Shown piece by piece: positions 8,440 to 19,740 of a stretch of DNA of 64,000 nt (position 1 is its first letter; every line of letters begins with the position of its first letter). This DNA is from Luteitalea sp. (lineage in GTDB: Bacteria; Acidobacteriota; Vicinamibacteria; Vicinamibacterales; Vicinamibacteraceae), in assembly GCA_009377495.1 (NCBI GenBank), contig WHTZ01000024.1, forward strand, positions 18,681 through 82,680. Reading direction: 5' to 3'. Under the pieces are notes generated by a model. The model made no database searches. It was given only the letters and a program-made list of their open reading frames with translations, and was not told the origin of the DNA. Both the position numbers and the translations under genes were made by a program.

Positions 8440-11400
8440 TCACGCGCTCGCCACCAGGGCCAGCTCTTCTTGTCTTTCTCGCTCGAGCGCACGCTTGTAG
8501 TCGATTGGCATCACCTTCACGAAGGATCGAGCCTCGCCGGGCCAACGCTCGAGCAAGCGCTCAGCCACTGGGCTCCCGGTGAACAAGTGGTGCTTCCTGA
8601 GCAGCTCTTGCACGAGTGCCTCATCGTCCTCCTCCAGTGCCTCGAGCGCGACCATCTCCTGGTTGCAGCGCCACTCGAAGCCGCCCCTGGCGTCGAGCAC
8701 GTAACTAATGCCACCGCTCATGCCGGCGCCGAAATTGCGTCCCGTCGAGCCGAGCACAACGACACGTCCGCCCGTCATGTACTCGCACCCGTGGTCACCG
8801 ACGCCCTCGACCACGGCATGAGCGCCACTGTTGCGCACCGCGAATCGCTCACCGACGACACCGCGCACGAAGAGCTCGCCGCTCGTGGCGCCATACAGCA
8901 TCACGTTACCGGCAATGATGTTCTGCTCCGGCACGAAGCCCGCGTTCGGAGGTGGCACAATGACGAGGCGCCCACCCGAGAGACCCTTACCGACGTAGTC
9001 GTTGGCGTCGCCCTCGAGCTGCAATGCAATTCCACGTGGGAGAAACGCCCCGAAGCTTTGTCCCGCCGAACCCGTGAACTGCAGCTCGATCGTGTCGTCT
9101 GGCAGCCCCTCGGCGCCGAACCGTCGCGTGACCTCGCTGCCCAGCATGCTGCCGGTGGCCCGATTGATATTGCGTATCGGCAGCGACGCGGTCACACGCT
9201 CGCGACGCAACAATGCAGGCTCCGCAATCTTTATCAGCTGGTTGTCGAGGACACGCTCGAGCCCGTGATCCTGCGGCGTGACAGAGCGCAAGGGCACCGC
9301 ACACATGCCGACCTCGCTTTCCAGCCCTTCTTCGAGCCAGGGGGCATGAAGGACGGTCGACAGATCGAGGTCGCGCGCCTTCCAATGCGCAATCGCAGGC
9401 TGGACGTCGAGTAGATCCGTCCGTCCGATCATCTCGTCGAGCGTCCGGAACCCGAGCTGCGCCAGGTACTCGCGCACTTCCTGGGCGATAAAGCGGAAGA
9501 AGTTGACGACGTGGGAGGCCGTGCCCGTGAACTTCTTGCGCAGCTCCGGATTCTGGGTCGCGATGCCAACCGGACACGTGTCTAGGTGGCACACGCGCAT
9601 CATCACGCAGCCCATGACCACCAGCGGTGCGGTGGCGAAGCCGTATTCCTCGGCCCCGAGCAGCGCGGCCACCACGACGTCACGTCCCGTCTTGAGCTGG
9701 CCGTCCACCTGCACGACAATGCGGTCACGCAAGTCATTGGCGATGAGGGTTTGCTGCGTCTCGGCCAGGCCAAGCTCCCACGGAATGCCCGCGTGCTTGA
9801 TCGACGTCAGCGGGCTGGCGCCCGTGCCACCGTCGTGACCGCTGATGAGCACGTGATCGCTCTTGGCCTTGGCCACGCCGGCCGCCACCGTCCCAACGCC
9901 GACCTCCGCCACGAGCTTCACGCTCACTCGGGCGCGCGGGTTCGCGTTCTTGAGATCGAAGATAAGTTGTGCGAGGTCCTCGATCGAGTAAATGTCGTGG
10001 TGCGGCGGTGGGCTGATCAGCCCGACACCCGGCGTCGAGAACCGAACTTTGGCGATCCAGGGATAGACCTTGTTGCCCGGGAGCTGTCCGCCTTCGCCTG
10101 GCTTGGCACCCTGCGCCATCTTGATCTGCAGCTCGTCACCGTTGACGAGGTACTCACTGGTGACACCGAACCGAGCCGAGGCTACCTGCTTGATGGCGCT
10201 GCGCCGCGAGTCACCGTTGGGATCCAGTATGTACCGCTGTGGATCTTCGCCGCCCTCGCCGCAGTTCGAGCGGCCGCCGAGGCGATTCATGGCCACGGCG
10301 AGCGTCTCATGTGCTTCGGCGCTGATCGCGCCATAGCTCATCGCGCCCGTACAAAAGCGCGTGACGATGTTGTCGACGGGCTCCACCTCGTCGATGGGCA
10401 CGGGCGGGCGACGCTCAGCCCTGAGCACGAACAGCCCTCGCAGCGTCGCCAGACGCTCGCTCTGCTCGTCGACCATACGGGTGTAGTCGCGGAAGATCTC
10501 GTAGCGTCCGGACCGCGTCGCGTGCTGCAGACGGAAGACCGTCTCCGGGTTGAACAGGTGATGCTCGCCCTCACGCCGCCATTGATATTGGCCGCCGCTG
10601 TCGAGCTCGGGTAAGGCAGGCCTCGGGCGAAACGCGCGCGCGTGGTGCATGAGGGTTTCACGCGCGATCTCCCGGATGCCGACGCCGCCTATGCGCGACG
10701 GCGTATGTGTAAAGTACTTGTCGACGAACTCCTTCGACAGACCGACCGCCTCGAAGACCTGGGCGCCGCGATAGCTGGCAATCGTCGAGATGCCCATCTT
10801 CGACATCACTTTGACGACGCCCTTTTGCACGGCTTTGAGGTACTGACCGCGGAGCGTGGCCACTGGAATCGTGGAATCCACGAGGCCGAGGTCGCCGAGC
10901 GTCGGCAACGTCTCGAGCGCCAGCCACGGGTTGATCGCGCTTGCGCCGTAGCCGATGAGCGTGGCGAATTGGTGCACCTCGCGCGCTTCGCCCGTCTCGA
11001 CAATGAGCGTCACGTGCGTGCGTGTTCCCTCGCGAACGAGGTGGTTCTGCAGGCCCGCCACCGCGAGCAACGATGGGATCGGAGCATGGTCTGCATCCAC
11101 CGCGCGATCCGAGAGCACGAGAACCTTCGCACCCTTGCCGATGGCGATGTCTACCTTCGCAAACAACGCCTTGAGCGCCGGCTCGAGCCCCTCGTCTCCC
11201 TCCCTCACCGGAAAGACCATGTCGAGAACGGTGACGTAGTAAGGGTTGCCCGGCTCCGGACCCTGTCGATCTTCGGTCGAAACGGGAGCCTGGAGCTCGG
11301 AGATTCGACCGTTTGGGGCATGGCGGTGTCCGGCACGGTCGTAATACGCGAGCGCTTTGAAGCGCGCCATCTCCTCGTTGTCGAGGAACGGGCTGTCGCA

Positions 11401-13128
11401 CAGGATCATGCGACAACTCTCCGGCTCCGGGTCGAGCAGGTTCCGCTCCGGGCCAATCGCCGTCGTCACCGACGTGACGAGTCGCTCGCGGATCGCGTCG
11501 AGCGGCGGGTTGGTGACCTGCGCGAAGAGTTGCTGGAAGTAGTCGGCGAGCGCGCGTGGCCGCTGACTCAGCACCGCCAGCGCGGCGTCGTTCCCCATCG
11601 AGCCGACGGCCTCCTCACCTTTCGCGGCCATGGGCGTGACGAGCAGCTTGAGCTCTTCTTGCGTGTAGCCGAACGCGAGCTGGCGAGTGCGCAGCGCGTC
11701 TCCCTCGAGGGGCGCCGGAAGATCGGCGGGATCCAGTTGCTCGAGCGGAATAAGATTCTCCGCTACCCACTGCTGGTACGGCTGCTCCGTCGCAATGCGA
11801 TGCTTCAGCTCATCGTCACCGATGATGCGCTGCTCGCCGAGGTCGACGAGAAACATGCGGCCAGGTCGCAGTCGCCCCTTCTCGACGATGCGGTCGGCCG
11901 GCACGTCGAGGATTCCGACCTCGGACCCGAGGATGACGAGGTCGTCCTTGGTCACCCAATAGCGCGCCGGACGCAAGCCGTTGCGGTCGAGCACCGCGCC
12001 AATCTGCCGCCCGTCGGTGAAGCAAATGCACGCCGGACCGTCCCACGGCTCCATCAGACAGGAGTGATAGGCATAGAACGCCTTCTTCTCAGCGCTCATC
12101 GCCTCGTGACGCTCCCACGCCTCCGGAATCATCATCATCACCGCATGCGGGAGCGAGCGCCCGCCCATCGCGAGCAGCTCGAGCACCGAGTCGAAGCAGG
12201 CGGAGTCACTGAGGCCTTCGCGGACCACCGGCAGGATCTTCGAGATGTCGCCATCGAGCAGCGGCGAGGCGAGCTGCGCCTCGCGCGCGCGCATCCAATT
12301 GATGTTGCCGCGCAGTGTGTTGATTTCGCCGTTGTGCGCGACGAACCGGTACGGATGAGCCAGCTCCCAGCTCGGAAACGTGTTCGTCGAGAAGCGCGAG
12401 TGAAACATGCAGAGCGCGCTCTCGATCCGCCGGTCGTCGAGATCCGCGAAGTACTCGCGGAGCTGCATGGGCGTGAGCATGCCCTTGTAGACCAACGTGC
12501 GACACGACAAGCTCGCGACGTAGAAGTACGTGCGATCGTCGATGCCGCTGGTCCGGACGAGCGTCTGAAACCGCTTCCGAATGACGAGCAGCTTGCGCTC
12601 GAATGCGTCTTCGTCAGCAGCGCCCTCGCCTGGCGCGATGAACACATGGTCCATCGCCGGCTCGACGCCTTTCGCGATGTCACCCAGGCTGCGGTTGTCG
12701 GTCGGCACACGGCGCCAGCCGAGGAGCTGCTGACCCTCCTGGCGCACCACCATGGCAAAGAGCATCTTCGCGAGGGCGTTGGCCTGCGGGTCCGGCGAGC
12801 CGAAGAACAAGCCAGCGGCGTAGCGACCAGGGACCGGGAGGTCGGTCAGAGGCTGTGTTGTCTCGTCCGAAACGATGCGTCCGAGTGCGGCCTCGCGCTG
12901 GAACAGCTTGTGGGGAATCTGGATGAGAATACCCGCGCCATCGCCCGTGCAGCAGTCGCCCCCGGTGGCCGCCCGGTGTGCGAGCCGCTCGAGCGCGTCG
13001 AGCCCCAGACGGACGATCTCGTGGCTCGCGCGACCCTTGAGGTGCACGAGAAAGCCGACGCCGCACGCGTCGTGCTCGCGATCTGGTGTGTAGAGACCCC
13101 CCTGAGGGCGCTGGGGATACGGATCCAT
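8440..13128 (-). CDS. gltB: glutamate synthase large subunit
   Basis: The alpha subunit of glutamate synthase, 1562 residues, a normal length. It contains an N-terminal class II glutamine amidotransferase domain with the nucleophile in ACGVGF (C22 from the chosen start; a short propeptide would be removed to expose it), a central domain, an FMN-binding barrel with the [3Fe-4S] motif C.....[13 protein letters not shown], and a C-terminal Gly-rich beta-helix. The frame stays open upstream to 13311, but those 61 residues look non-coding and the ATG at 13128 puts the active-site Cys at the expected place. With gltD it forms the main ammonia-assimilation pathway together with a glutamine synthetase not present here. 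Confidence 0.95.
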   Translation of the reverse strand: MDPYPQRPQGGLYTPDREHDACGVGFLVHLKGRASHEIVRLGLDALERLAHRAATGGDCCTGDGAGILIQIPHKLFQREAALGRIVSDETTQPLTDLPVPGRYAAGLFFGSPDPQANALAKMLFAMVVRQEGQQLLGWRRVPTDNRSLGDIAKGVEPAMDHVFIAPGEGAADEDAFERKLLVIRKRFQTLVRTSGIDDRTYFYVASLSCRTLVYKGMLTPMQLREYFADLDDRRIESALCMFHSRFSTNTFPSWELAHPYRFVAHNGEINTLRGNINWMRAREAQLASPLLDGDISKILPVVREGLSDSACFDSVLELLAMGGRSLPHAVMMMIPEAWERHEAMSAEKKAFYAYHSCLMEPWDGPACICFTDGRQIGAVLDRNGLRPARYWVTKDDLVILGSEVGILDVPADRIVEKGRLRPGRMFLVDLGEQRIIGDDELKHRIATEQPYQQWVAENLIPLEQLDPADLPAPLEGDALRTRQLAFGYTQEELKLLVTPMAAKGEEAVGSMGNDAALAVLSQRPRALADYFQQLFAQVTNPPLDAIRERLVTSVTTAIGPERNLLDPEPESCRMILCDSPFLDNEEMARFKALAYYDRAGHRHAPNGRISELQAPVSTEDRQGPEPGNPYYVTVLDMVFPVREGDEGLEPALKALFAKVDIAIGKGAKVLVLSDRAVDADHAPIPSLLAVAGLQNHLVREGTRTHVTLIVETGEAREVHQFATLIGYGASAINPWLALETLPTLGDLGLVDSTIPVATLRGQYLKAVQKGVVKVMSKMGISTIASYRGAQVFEAVGLSKEFVDKYFTHTPSRIGGVGIREIARETLMHHARAFRPRPALPELDSGGQYQWRREGEHHLFNPETVFRLQHATRSGRYEIFRDYTRMVDEQSERLATLRGLFVLRAERRPPVPIDEVEPVDNIVTRFCTGAMSYGAISAEAHETLAVAMNRLGGRSNCGEGGEDPQRYILDPNGDSRRSAIKQVASARFGVTSEYLVNGDELQIKMAQGAKPGEGGQLPGNKVYPWIAKVRFSTPGVGLISPPPHHDIYSIEDLAQLIFDLKNANPRARVSVKLVAEVGVGTVAAGVAKAKSDHVLISGHDGGTGASPLTSIKHAGIPWELGLAETQQTLIANDLRDRIVVQVDGQLKTGRDVVVAALLGAEEYGFATAPLVVMGCVMMRVCHLDTCPVGIATQNPELRKKFTGTASHVVNFFRFIAQEVREYLAQLGFRTLDEMIGRTDLLDVQPAIAHWKARDLDLSTVLHAPWLEEGLESEVGMCAVPLRSVTPQDHGLERVLDNQLIKIAEPALLRRERVTASLPIRNINRATGSMLGSEVTRRFGAEGLPDDTIELQFTGSAGQSFGAFLPRGIALQLEGDANDYVGKGLSGGRLVIVPPPNAGFVPEQNIIAGNVMLYGATSGELFVRGVVGERFAVRNSGAHAVVEGVGDHGCEYMTGGRVVVLGSTGRNFGAGMSGGISYVLDARGGFEWRCNQEMVALEALEEDDEALVQELLRKHHLFTGSPVAERLLERWPGEARSFVKVMPIDYKRALERERQEELALVASA

Positions 13129-13444
13129 CGAGCGCGCTGCCTTTCTTCGTGTAGCCCGCGGAAACGGGAGAGCGAGCCCCCCTTCACTCTTGGATCGAAG
13201 AGTACGGAGACGAGGGTCCGCGCCTGCCGGGGCAGGAAAGAACTTGCACAGATTATATGCATAGGATCGTTCACATCTATTATTTTCATGGTAGGCATCG
13301 CCTGTCCTCATTGTCGATTCCCGCGTACTCCAAACGACTCGATATCGGAGTAGACTGCGCGGGAAACTGAAACGTTGAGGTTGGCGTGATCGTCGCTGCA
13401 GCCTCGGAAGACGATATCTTATCGTGAACGTCTATGGTCGAGCT
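13129..13444. other. divergent intergenic region between gltB and the sulfatase
   Basis: No gene is seen. The region holds the gltB -10 box and, at about 13322-13363, an interrupted palindrome with nested arms (CCGCG, then TACTCC against GGAGTA, then CGCGG). That palindrome sits midway between two divergent genes and could be an operator. Confidence 0.35.
13252..13257 (-). promoter_or_regulatory. probable -10 box of the gltBD promoter
   Basis: On the minus strand this reads TATAAT, a consensus -10 hexamer in an AT-rich island of an otherwise GC-rich region. It is about 120 bp upstream of the gltB ATG. No good -35 hexamer is seen 17 bp further up, so an activator may be needed. Confidence 0.4.
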
Positions 13445-15034
13445 ATGTTCCGCACACCTGCTACCACACTCACCATTCTGTCGTTGCTCACAATCTCACC
13501 TGGATCGGAGCCGATCTCGGCCCGTCCAGGCAAAGGACAGGGCGGACAGGGCGCGGCAGCGAACGGTCAAGCGTCGCCATCGCTGCAGTTGACGCCGGTT
13601 CCCAACGCGCAGCCCCGCAACGTCGTCTTCATTCTGGTCGACGACCTGCGGTACGACGTCTTTGGATTCACCGGGCACCCGTTCATCGAGACACCGCACA
13701 TCGATGCGCTGGCACGCGGTGGCGTGCATTTCTCGAGCGCGGTCGTCACGACGTCGCTCTGCTCCCCGAGTCGTGCTTCGATTCTCACCGGGCAGTACGC
13801 GCACGGCCACCGCGTCATCAACAACAACGAGCCGGTCTCGCCTGATCTTCGGTTCTTCTCGCAGTACTTGCAGATGGGCGGCTACGAGACGGCGTTCGTC
13901 GGCAAGTGGCACATGGGCCATGAGACAGACGATCCACAGCGCGGCTTCGATCACTGGGTGAGCTTCAGTGGCCAAGGTCAGTATCTGCCGGGGCCGAAGA
14001 CGATCTTCAACGTGAACGGTCGCCGCGTGCCGCAAAAGGGCTACATCACCGACGAGCTCACCGACTACGCGCTCGACTGGTTGCAAGAGCGTGATGCGGA
14101 GCAGCCGTTCATGCTGTACCTGTCGCACAAAGCTGTACACGACAATTTCACGCCGGCTGAGCGTCACGAAGGACGTTATGCGAAGCAGCAGATCGAGTGG
14201 CCGCCATCGTTCGATCCATCCACAGACCCGGACGGTCGGCCGATGTGGGTGAAGAACCAGCGTAATAGCTGGCATGGCGTCGACTTCGCTTACTACGGAC
14301 GGCGCGACATCAAGGAAGAGTACCGTCGTTACCTCGAGGCGGTGCTTGCTGTTGACGACAGCGTGGGTCGCGTGGTCGAGTACCTGCGGAAGGAAGGGTT
14401 GCTCGATTCAACGGTCATCATGCTCATGGGCGACAACGGCTTTGTCTGGGGCGAGCACGGCCTCGTCGACAAGCGCACGGCGTACGAGGCGTCGATGCTC
14501 GTGCCACTCGTCGCCTACGCGCCGGGGCTCTTTCCTGAAGGGCGCACGGTCGAGCAGATCGTGGCAAACATTGACGTGGCCCCGACCGTGCTCGAGGCGG
14601 CGGGACTGCAACCGCCGTCGGACATGGACGGTCAAAGCTTCCTCGACCTCGCACAGGGCAAAGAGGTGCCGTGGCGCGACTCCGTGCTCTACGAGTACTA
14701 CTGGGAACGCAACTTTCCGCAAACGCCAACGATGCACGCGCTCCGGGGTCAGCGCTACAAGTACATCCACTACCACGGGATTTGGGACTTGGACGAGCTG
14801 TACGACCTCCAGGCCGATCCGGATGAAATGAAGAACCTCATCAACGATCCCACCCAGAAAGAGGTCGTGCAGAAGATGAATCAACAGCTCTTCGACGTGC
14901 TCGAAGAGACCGACGGCATGCACATGCCACTCTATCGGGACAGTGGTGGCCAAAACAACTTGCGCGGCAAGGAGGGCCCCGGCGCCGCCGAGTTCCCGAA
15001 GAGCTTCCTGAGTGATCCCAAGCCACCGCGGTAA
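13445..15034 (+). CDS. sulfatase (alkaline phosphatase superfamily)
   Basis: A secreted sulfatase of about 529 residues that would hydrolyse sulfate esters on a polysaccharide or glycosaminoglycan. The N-terminus looks like a signal peptide. The metal-binding segment VDDLRYD precedes the sulfatase signature LCSPSRASILTGQ, whose Cys (C106 from this start) is the residue converted to formylglycine. GKWHMG further on is a second family motif with a catalytic Lys and His, and MGDNGF gives the Asp-Asn pair for calcium. The C-terminal YKYIHYHGIWDLDELYDL segment is typical of N-sulfoglucosamine or iduronate sulfatase-like enzymes. A GTG 21 bp upstream is an alternative start. No maturase is nearby. 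The substrate cannot be read from sequence. Confidence 0.9.
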   Translation: MFRTPATTLTILSLLTISPGSEPISARPGKGQGGQGAAANGQASPSLQLTPVPNAQPRNVVFILVDDLRYDVFGFTGHPFIETPHIDALARGGVHFSSAVVTTSLCSPSRASILTGQYAHGHRVINNNEPVSPDLRFFSQYLQMGGYETAFVGKWHMGHETDDPQRGFDHWVSFSGQGQYLPGPKTIFNVNGRRVPQKGYITDELTDYALDWLQERDAEQPFMLYLSHKAVHDNFTPAERHEGRYAKQQIEWPPSFDPSTDPDGRPMWVKNQRNSWHGVDFAYYGRRDIKEEYRRYLEAVLAVDDSVGRVVEYLRKEGLLDSTVIMLMGDNGFVWGEHGLVDKRTAYEASMLVPLVAYAPGLFPEGRTVEQIVANIDVAPTVLEAAGLQPPSDMDGQSFLDLAQGKEVPWRDSVLYEYYWERNFPQTPTMHALRGQRYKYIHYHGIWDLDELYDLQADPDEMKNLINDPTQKEVVQKMNQQLFDVLEETDGMHMPLYRDSGGQNNLRGKEGPGAAEFPKSFLSDPKPPR

Positions 15035-15040
15035 CGGGGT

Positions 15041-15173
15041 AGGGCGCCCCTTTAGGAACGGGTAGGGCGCCCCTTTAGGGGCGCCGGGCTGATCGCTCGA
15101 CCAGGCGGCTCAAGCCGCGCCCTACGTACCCCTACCGACCAACAACGCGTAGGGCGCCCCTTTTAGGGGCGCC
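15041..15173. repeat. GGCGCCCC hairpin repeats
   Basis: The word GTAGGGCGCCCC occurs three times in 130 bp. Two of them form hairpins with an 8-bp stem (GGCGCCCC, short T-rich loop, GGGGCGCC) at 15066-15085 and 15153-15173; the first, at 15041-15050, is truncated. A copy in the opposite orientation, with an extra hairpin inserted, occurs at 29948-30022. They fill the gap between the sulfatase and the ADOP gene. Confidence 0.6.
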
Positions 15174-15245
15174 AGGCCTTGACCTTCAACAGGTAACGGC
15201 TTAGGATAGATGTGTCGAAGGTTGAGGCAATATATGTTGGTTCCG

Positions 15246-17969
15246 ATGCGGAAGCTTACAAATCTGCTCCGCCGTAAGCGCGACCGGATGGAACAGGATC
15301 TCGACCGTGAGCTCCGGTACCACATTGACCGTCGCGTCGACGACCTGCGCACCTCGGGCCTGAGCGACGCGGAGGCTCGCAGGCAGGCCGCGATCGAGCT
15401 CGGTGGCTTTGCGCAGGTGCAGGAGGACGTGCGAGATACGTGGGTTGTGCGCTGGCTTCACGACGTGGCGCGCGATGTCCGGTACGGCGGCCGCACCTTA
15501 CGCAAGAACCTCGGCTTCACGTTCGTAGCGGTCGTGTCATTGGCACTGGGCATCGGCGCCAACGCGGCCGTCTTCTCGCTGTGCTATCAGCTGCTCCTCC
15601 AGCCTTTGCCGGTGCCGGAGCCAAACCGCCTGGTCAACCTGGCCGCGATGAGCCCGAACCCAGGATCGAAAGAGTGCGGTATCGCGGGCGATTGCGACGA
15701 GGTCTTCAGCTATCCGATGTTCCGCGACCTCGAGCGCATCCAGACCAACTTCACGGGCATTGCCGCGCACGACCCCTTTGCTGCCAACCTCGCCTATCGT
15801 GGCCAAACGCTGAGCGGTGAGGGTGTGCTGGTCTCGGGGAGCTACTTCCCCGTGCTCGGCCTGCAACCGGCGCTGGGACGACTCCTTCAGCCAGGCGATG
15901 ACCGCACCGTTGGCGAATCACCGGTGGTGGTGCTGAATCACGGGTACTGGCAGAGCCGCTTTGGCAGTCGCCCCACCGTCCTCAACGAGACGATGGTGGT
16001 CAACGGCCAAACCGTGACCATTGTCGGCGTCGCGCCGCGCGGCTTCGATGGAACGACACTCGGGTTGAAGCCACAGGTGTTCGTGCCAATGACAATGCGC
16101 TGGCTCATGGAGCCCGACGAAGAACGTGACCATGAGAATCGACGCAGCTCCTGGATCTATCTGTTCGCGCGGCTGAAGCCGGGTGTCTCCATCGAGCGGG
16201 CACGCGCCGCCATCAACGTTCCGTATCGCGCGATCATCAACGACGTCGAAGCGCCGCTCCTGGAAGGTAGGAGCGATCAGATGATCGCGCGGTTCAAAGC
16301 GAAGAACCTCGGTGTGGAACCCGGCGCACGAGGCCAGAGCAAGGTGTCTGCCGTGACCCAAGTGCCGCTGACGCTGCTCCTTGGCGTCACCACGCTGGTG
16401 CTCCTCATCGCCTGTGTGAACATTGCCAACCTGCTGCTGGCGCGCGCAGCCGGGCGCTCGGGCGAGATGGCAATGCGGTTGTCCATTGGCGCCAGTCGCT
16501 GGCATCTCATCGCCCAGCTCCTCACGGAGTCATCTCTCCTCGCGCTCTTCGGTGGGGTTGCCAGTCTCCTCGTGGCGCGATGGACGATGAGCCTGGCTCG
16601 CTCGCTCGTGGCCGTGGACGTCGTCGGTCGGAACCTCCCGCTGCACTTGGACGCGTCGGCCACGATCGCCGCGGCGGCGCTGGCGCTTGGCACGAGTCTG
16701 CTGGTCGGGCTGTTTCCCGCGCTCCACGCCACGCGGCCCGACGTGCTCTCTGCGCTCAAGGGACAAGCCGGCCAGCCAGCCGGGGGGCGCGGGGCGGCGC
16801 GTTTTCGCATGTCGCTGGCAACGGCGCAAATCGCCCTGTCGATGGTGCTCCTCGTCCTCGCGGGCCTCTTCACGAAGAGCCTCGTCAACATCAGCCGGGT
16901 GGATCTTGGGCTGAAGATCGACAACCTGGTGAACTTCGGTATCTCACCGATGAAGAACGGCTATCCGCTGGACCGCTCCGCGGTGCTCTTCGAGCGGCTC
17001 GAGGACGAGCTGGCCGCGCTGCCTGGTGTCACGGCGGTCGCGTCGTCGCAGATACCGGTGCTCTCTGGAAGCGACTGGTGGGACTCGGTCTTGGTGGAGG
17101 GGTTCGACGTTGGACCGGATACGGACACCGACGCGCTCTACGACGAGATTGGTCCGGAGTACTTTCGCGCGTTGGGCATTCCGTTGATCTCCGGCCGCGA
17201 GTTTACCCGCGCCGATTCCTTAAACGCGCCAAAAGTCGCCATCGTCAACGAGCAGTTCGCCGAGAAATTCCACCTCGGGCGCCACGCCGTCGGCAAGCAT
17301 ATGTCCACGGGGAACCCCGCGCTCGACCTGGAGATTGTCGGCCTCGTGAGGGACGCCAAGCACAGCAACGTGAAGGAGGCGATCCCGCCCAGGTTCTTTC
17401 TCCCGCACCGCCAGAACGACGCGGTCGGTTTCATGACGTTCTACGTTCGCACATCCCTGAATCCAGAGCCGGTCATGGCGACTATCCGGCAGACCGTGTC
17501 CCGTCTCGACCCGAATCTCCCGGTCGAGGACCTTCGGACGATGCGCCAGCAGATGCGCGACGAGAACCTCGTCGTCGAACGCTTTATCGGCGTGCTGACG
17601 GCGGCGTTTGCGGTGCTGGCGACGCTGCTGGCAGCCCTCGGGCTCTACGGGGTGCTCGCCTACACCGTGGCGCAGCGCACGCGGGAGATCGGGCTGCGCA
17701 TGGCGCTCGGCGCCACGCGGGCGCAGGTGCGCCGGATGGTGCTGGGTCAGGTGGGGCTGATGACCATCGTCGGCGGCACGATCGGCCTGGCGGCCGCCGT
17801 CGCTGTGGCCCGTGCCGCCCAGGCCCTGCTGTTCGAGCTGCAGTTTCACGATACCGGCGTGCTCGCCGCGGCCGTCATCGTGCTCACGCTGGTGGCGCTC
17901 GCCGCCGGATTCGTGCCCGCGGATCGCGCAGCGCGCGTCGATCCGATGCGGGCGCTCAGGTATGAATAG
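15246..17969 (+). CDS. ADOP-type ABC transporter permease (MacB/FtsX family)
   Basis: This 907-residue protein is a permease of the acidobacterial duplicated orphan permease type. After a cytoplasmic helical N-terminus (about 1-70, with DRELRYHIDRRVDDL), it has a membrane helix (about 85-110, FVAVVSLALGIGANAAVFSL), a MacB-like periplasmic domain, an FtsX block of three helices (about 375-500), and then the whole MacB/FtsX arrangement a second time, ending with the usual REIGLRMALGA segment and RVDPMRALRYE tail. No ATPase gene is adjacent, as is typical for these orphan permeases. Members may export peptides or drive envelope remodelling. The ATG at 15246 is chosen because it starts the conserved N-terminal helix. 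Confidence 0.9.
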   Translation: MRKLTNLLRRKRDRMEQDLDRELRYHIDRRVDDLRTSGLSDAEARRQAAIELGGFAQVQEDVRDTWVVRWLHDVARDVRYGGRTLRKNLGFTFVAVVSLALGIGANAAVFSLCYQLLLQPLPVPEPNRLVNLAAMSPNPGSKECGIAGDCDEVFSYPMFRDLERIQTNFTGIAAHDPFAANLAYRGQTLSGEGVLVSGSYFPVLGLQPALGRLLQPGDDRTVGESPVVVLNHGYWQSRFGSRPTVLNETMVVNGQTVTIVGVAPRGFDGTTLGLKPQVFVPMTMRWLMEPDEERDHENRRSSWIYLFARLKPGVSIERARAAINVPYRAIINDVEAPLLEGRSDQMIARFKAKNLGVEPGARGQSKVSAVTQVPLTLLLGVTTLVLLIACVNIANLLLARAAGRSGEMAMRLSIGASRWHLIAQLLTESSLLALFGGVASLLVARWTMSLARSLVAVDVVGRNLPLHLDASATIAAAALALGTSLLVGLFPALHATRPDVLSALKGQAGQPAGGRGAARFRMSLATAQIALSMVLLVLAGLFTKSLVNISRVDLGLKIDNLVNFGISPMKNGYPLDRSAVLFERLEDELAALPGVTAVASSQIPVLSGSDWWDSVLVEGFDVGPDTDTDALYDEIGPEYFRALGIPLISGREFTRADSLNAPKVAIVNEQFAEKFHLGRHAVGKHMSTGNPALDLEIVGLVRDAKHSNVKEAIPPRFFLPHRQNDAVGFMTFYVRTSLNPEPVMATIRQTVSRLDPNLPVEDLRTMRQQMRDENLVVERFIGVLTAAFAVLATLLAALGLYGVLAYTVAQRTREIGLRMALGATRAQVRRMVLGQVGLMTIVGGTIGLAAAVAVARAAQALLFELQFHDTGVLAAAVIVLTLVALAAGFVPADRAARVDPMRALRYE

Positions 17970-18042
17970 CCTCCGCCCCCCACCGCGCGATCACTGAAAT
18001 CACGTCCCAGTTGAACAGAGCTCTGCGGGCGGCGTTGGACGT

Positions 18043-18519
18043 CTAGTCTCGCGTGAAGATTTGCGCCAGGTGGTGCTTCAGGTGACGCACGTAGTCCACC
18101 ATGTGGTCGCCCAGTGTCGACGGTTCATCCGCTGACACGATGCACTGGTTTCCGAGTGACTCGCTCGGTACTCGTTTCATCACGTGAACGAGATGCTGGT
18201 TGTAGAGCCGCCACAGATCGACGAGCTCTTGCCATGGACGGTCCCGATAGCCTTGTGCGGCAACCCAATGGTCCTGCTGGTACGCGGGAAACTGCAGACG
18301 GGCCACGGCTTGAGTGCGGACGAAGCGGTGATGGTTGTTGGCGGCTGAGTCGATGAGGTGCCCGAGAATCTCTTTGCGACACCACGTCATCTTGGCCGGA
18401 CGCATCAAGCTTGCATCTTCAGTAAGAGCCAGCAGCTGCGGGTAAGCATCTTGCAACACGGCCGTCAGGCGGCTCGCCGCGCCAGAGACAGCCGTCACGT
18501 TCGCGTTCAATTCAGTCAT
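18043..18519 (-). CDS. DinB-like four-helix metal protein
   Basis: A 158-residue protein of the DinB/YfiT family. These are four-helix bundles with a bound metal ion, related to thiol S-transferases such as the bacillithiol enzymes. The HLIDSAANNHHRF motif in helix 2 gives one His ligand (near residue 54), and C-terminal histidines in HMVDYVRHLKHHLAQI give the others. Length matches the family. The C-terminal HLKHHLAQI is diagnostic. It is a single gene on the minus strand with 47 bp to the oxidoreductase upstream, so the two could be one transcript. The substrate is unknown. Confidence 0.85.
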   Translation of the reverse strand: MTELNANVTAVSGAASRLTAVLQDAYPQLLALTEDASLMRPAKMTWCRKEILGHLIDSAANNHHRFVRTQAVARLQFPAYQQDHWVAAQGYRDRPWQELVDLWRLYNQHLVHVMKRVPSESLGNQCIVSADEPSTLGDHMVDYVRHLKHHLAQIFTRD

Positions 18520-18566
18520 AGGTACCTTGCCACCTGGGAACCCCTCCCCTTGTCATCCTGTCACCC

Positions 18567-19697
18567 TTATGCAGCGAGCGTCACAGTCTTCTGCGCCTTC
18601 GCCGCCTCATAGATCGCCATCATGGCAACGAGATCCCGGAGGCCCTCATCGCCGGGCGTCTTCGGTTCGGTGTCGTTGAGAATGCACTCGGAAAAGTGAT
18701 CCATCTCGGCGGCAAACTGGTCGATGGCCGGCAGCTCTGGCTCGTCCACGCTCTTCTCGCGCGAGACGCGGAGATGCAAGCCATGGTAGGCAGAAGCCGG
18801 CTCGAGCTCCGCCCAGCCCTCGTCGCCAATGGCCCGGAAGCGGTTGTAGCTTACGCCGTAGCTGGAGACGCAGTTGGCCAGCACCCCACTCGGAAAGCGC
18901 AGCTGGAAGTTGATCGTTTCCTCGACTTCCTTGAAGCGCGGGTCTCCGGCCGTCGAGTACTCCATGGCGTTGACTTCACTCGGCTCCTCGCCTGTCAGAT
19001 AGCGCGCTGCCTGAAGGGCGTAGATGCCGATGTCCATCAGCGATCCACCGCCCGCTTCCTTCCTGCGTAGTCGCCACTGGTTTGGATCGCCGATGTTGAA
19101 CGCGGCTGACGCATCCACGACCTTGAGCTGACCAACGCCCCCTTGTGCAAGCTCGATGAGGCGCTGCGTGTACGGCTCGTAGTGCAGCCGGTAGCCGATC
19201 ATGAGCTTGCGGTTCGCCTTCCGACACGTCGCGATCATCTCGCGGCAGTCGTCGGGTGTGTTCGCCATGGGTTTCTCGCACAAAATGTGCTTACCCGCCT
19301 GAGCACCGCGAATGGTGTACTCGGCGTGCATGAAGTTCGGGAGGACGATGTAGATGACGTCGACCTCCGGGTTGTCCCGAATGGTGTCGTAGTTGTCGTA
19401 GTTGTAGATATTCTTCGGATCGACGCCGTATTCTGCGGCGTACTTGAGCGCTTTGTCGCGATCGCCGCTGACGAAGGCCGCCAGCGTCGAGTGCTTGCAA
19501 CTGGCAAAGGCAGGCATGAGCTGGCCGATGGCCAGCCGGCCGAGACCGACGAGCGCATAACGGATTTTCCGGCCACTGGGCTCGCCGGGCCCTTGCGCGC
19601 GCACGGTCGGCACCGCCAGCCGCGAGGTCACGAGTCCCGCGCCGGATGCTTCGAGAAACTTCCGCCGCGAAAGACGTTCCCAAGGAGCGTTCGACAT
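18567..19697 (-). CDS. Gfo/Idh/MocA family oxidoreductase with Tat-type leader
   Basis: A 376-residue NAD(P)-dependent sugar dehydrogenase-like enzyme. The N-terminus has a twin-arginine leader (LSRRKFLEASGAG), so the folded protein with cofactor is probably exported to the periplasm, as for glucose-fructose oxidoreductase. The Rossmann fold shows ALVGLGRLAIGQ, and the conserved CEKPMA (Lys for catalysis and substrate) and the DIGIYALQAARYLTG helix follow. It is close in look to periplasmic glucose-fructose oxidoreductase-like proteins. The ATG at 19697 is preferred to the more distant in-frame starts because it directly gives the Tat leader. It is divergent from the PAP2 gene with 43 bp between starts, so promoters must be compact. 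Confidence 0.9.
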   Translation of the reverse strand: MSNAPWERLSRRKFLEASGAGLVTSRLAVPTVRAQGPGEPSGRKIRYALVGLGRLAIGQLMPAFASCKHSTLAAFVSGDRDKALKYAAEYGVDPKNIYNYDNYDTIRDNPEVDVIYIVLPNFMHAEYTIRGAQAGKHILCEKPMANTPDDCREMIATCRKANRKLMIGYRLHYEPYTQRLIELAQGGVGQLKVVDASAAFNIGDPNQWRLRRKEAGGGSLMDIGIYALQAARYLTGEEPSEVNAMEYSTAGDPRFKEVEETINFQLRFPSGVLANCVSSYGVSYNRFRAIGDEGWAELEPASAYHGLHLRVSREKSVDEPELPAIDQFAAEMDHFSECILNDTEPKTPGDEGLRDLVAMMAIYEAAKAQKTVTLAA

Positions 19698-19740
19698 GTA
19701 CCGGATCCTAGCAGAGCCCAGAGGCTGACCGAGGACATCC

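Noticed and set aside
10642..13353. 903-residue open frame antisense to gltB
   Set aside because: It is the mirror frame of a strongly supported glutamate synthase gene in GC-rich DNA, is rich in Arg and His, and shows no domain pattern.
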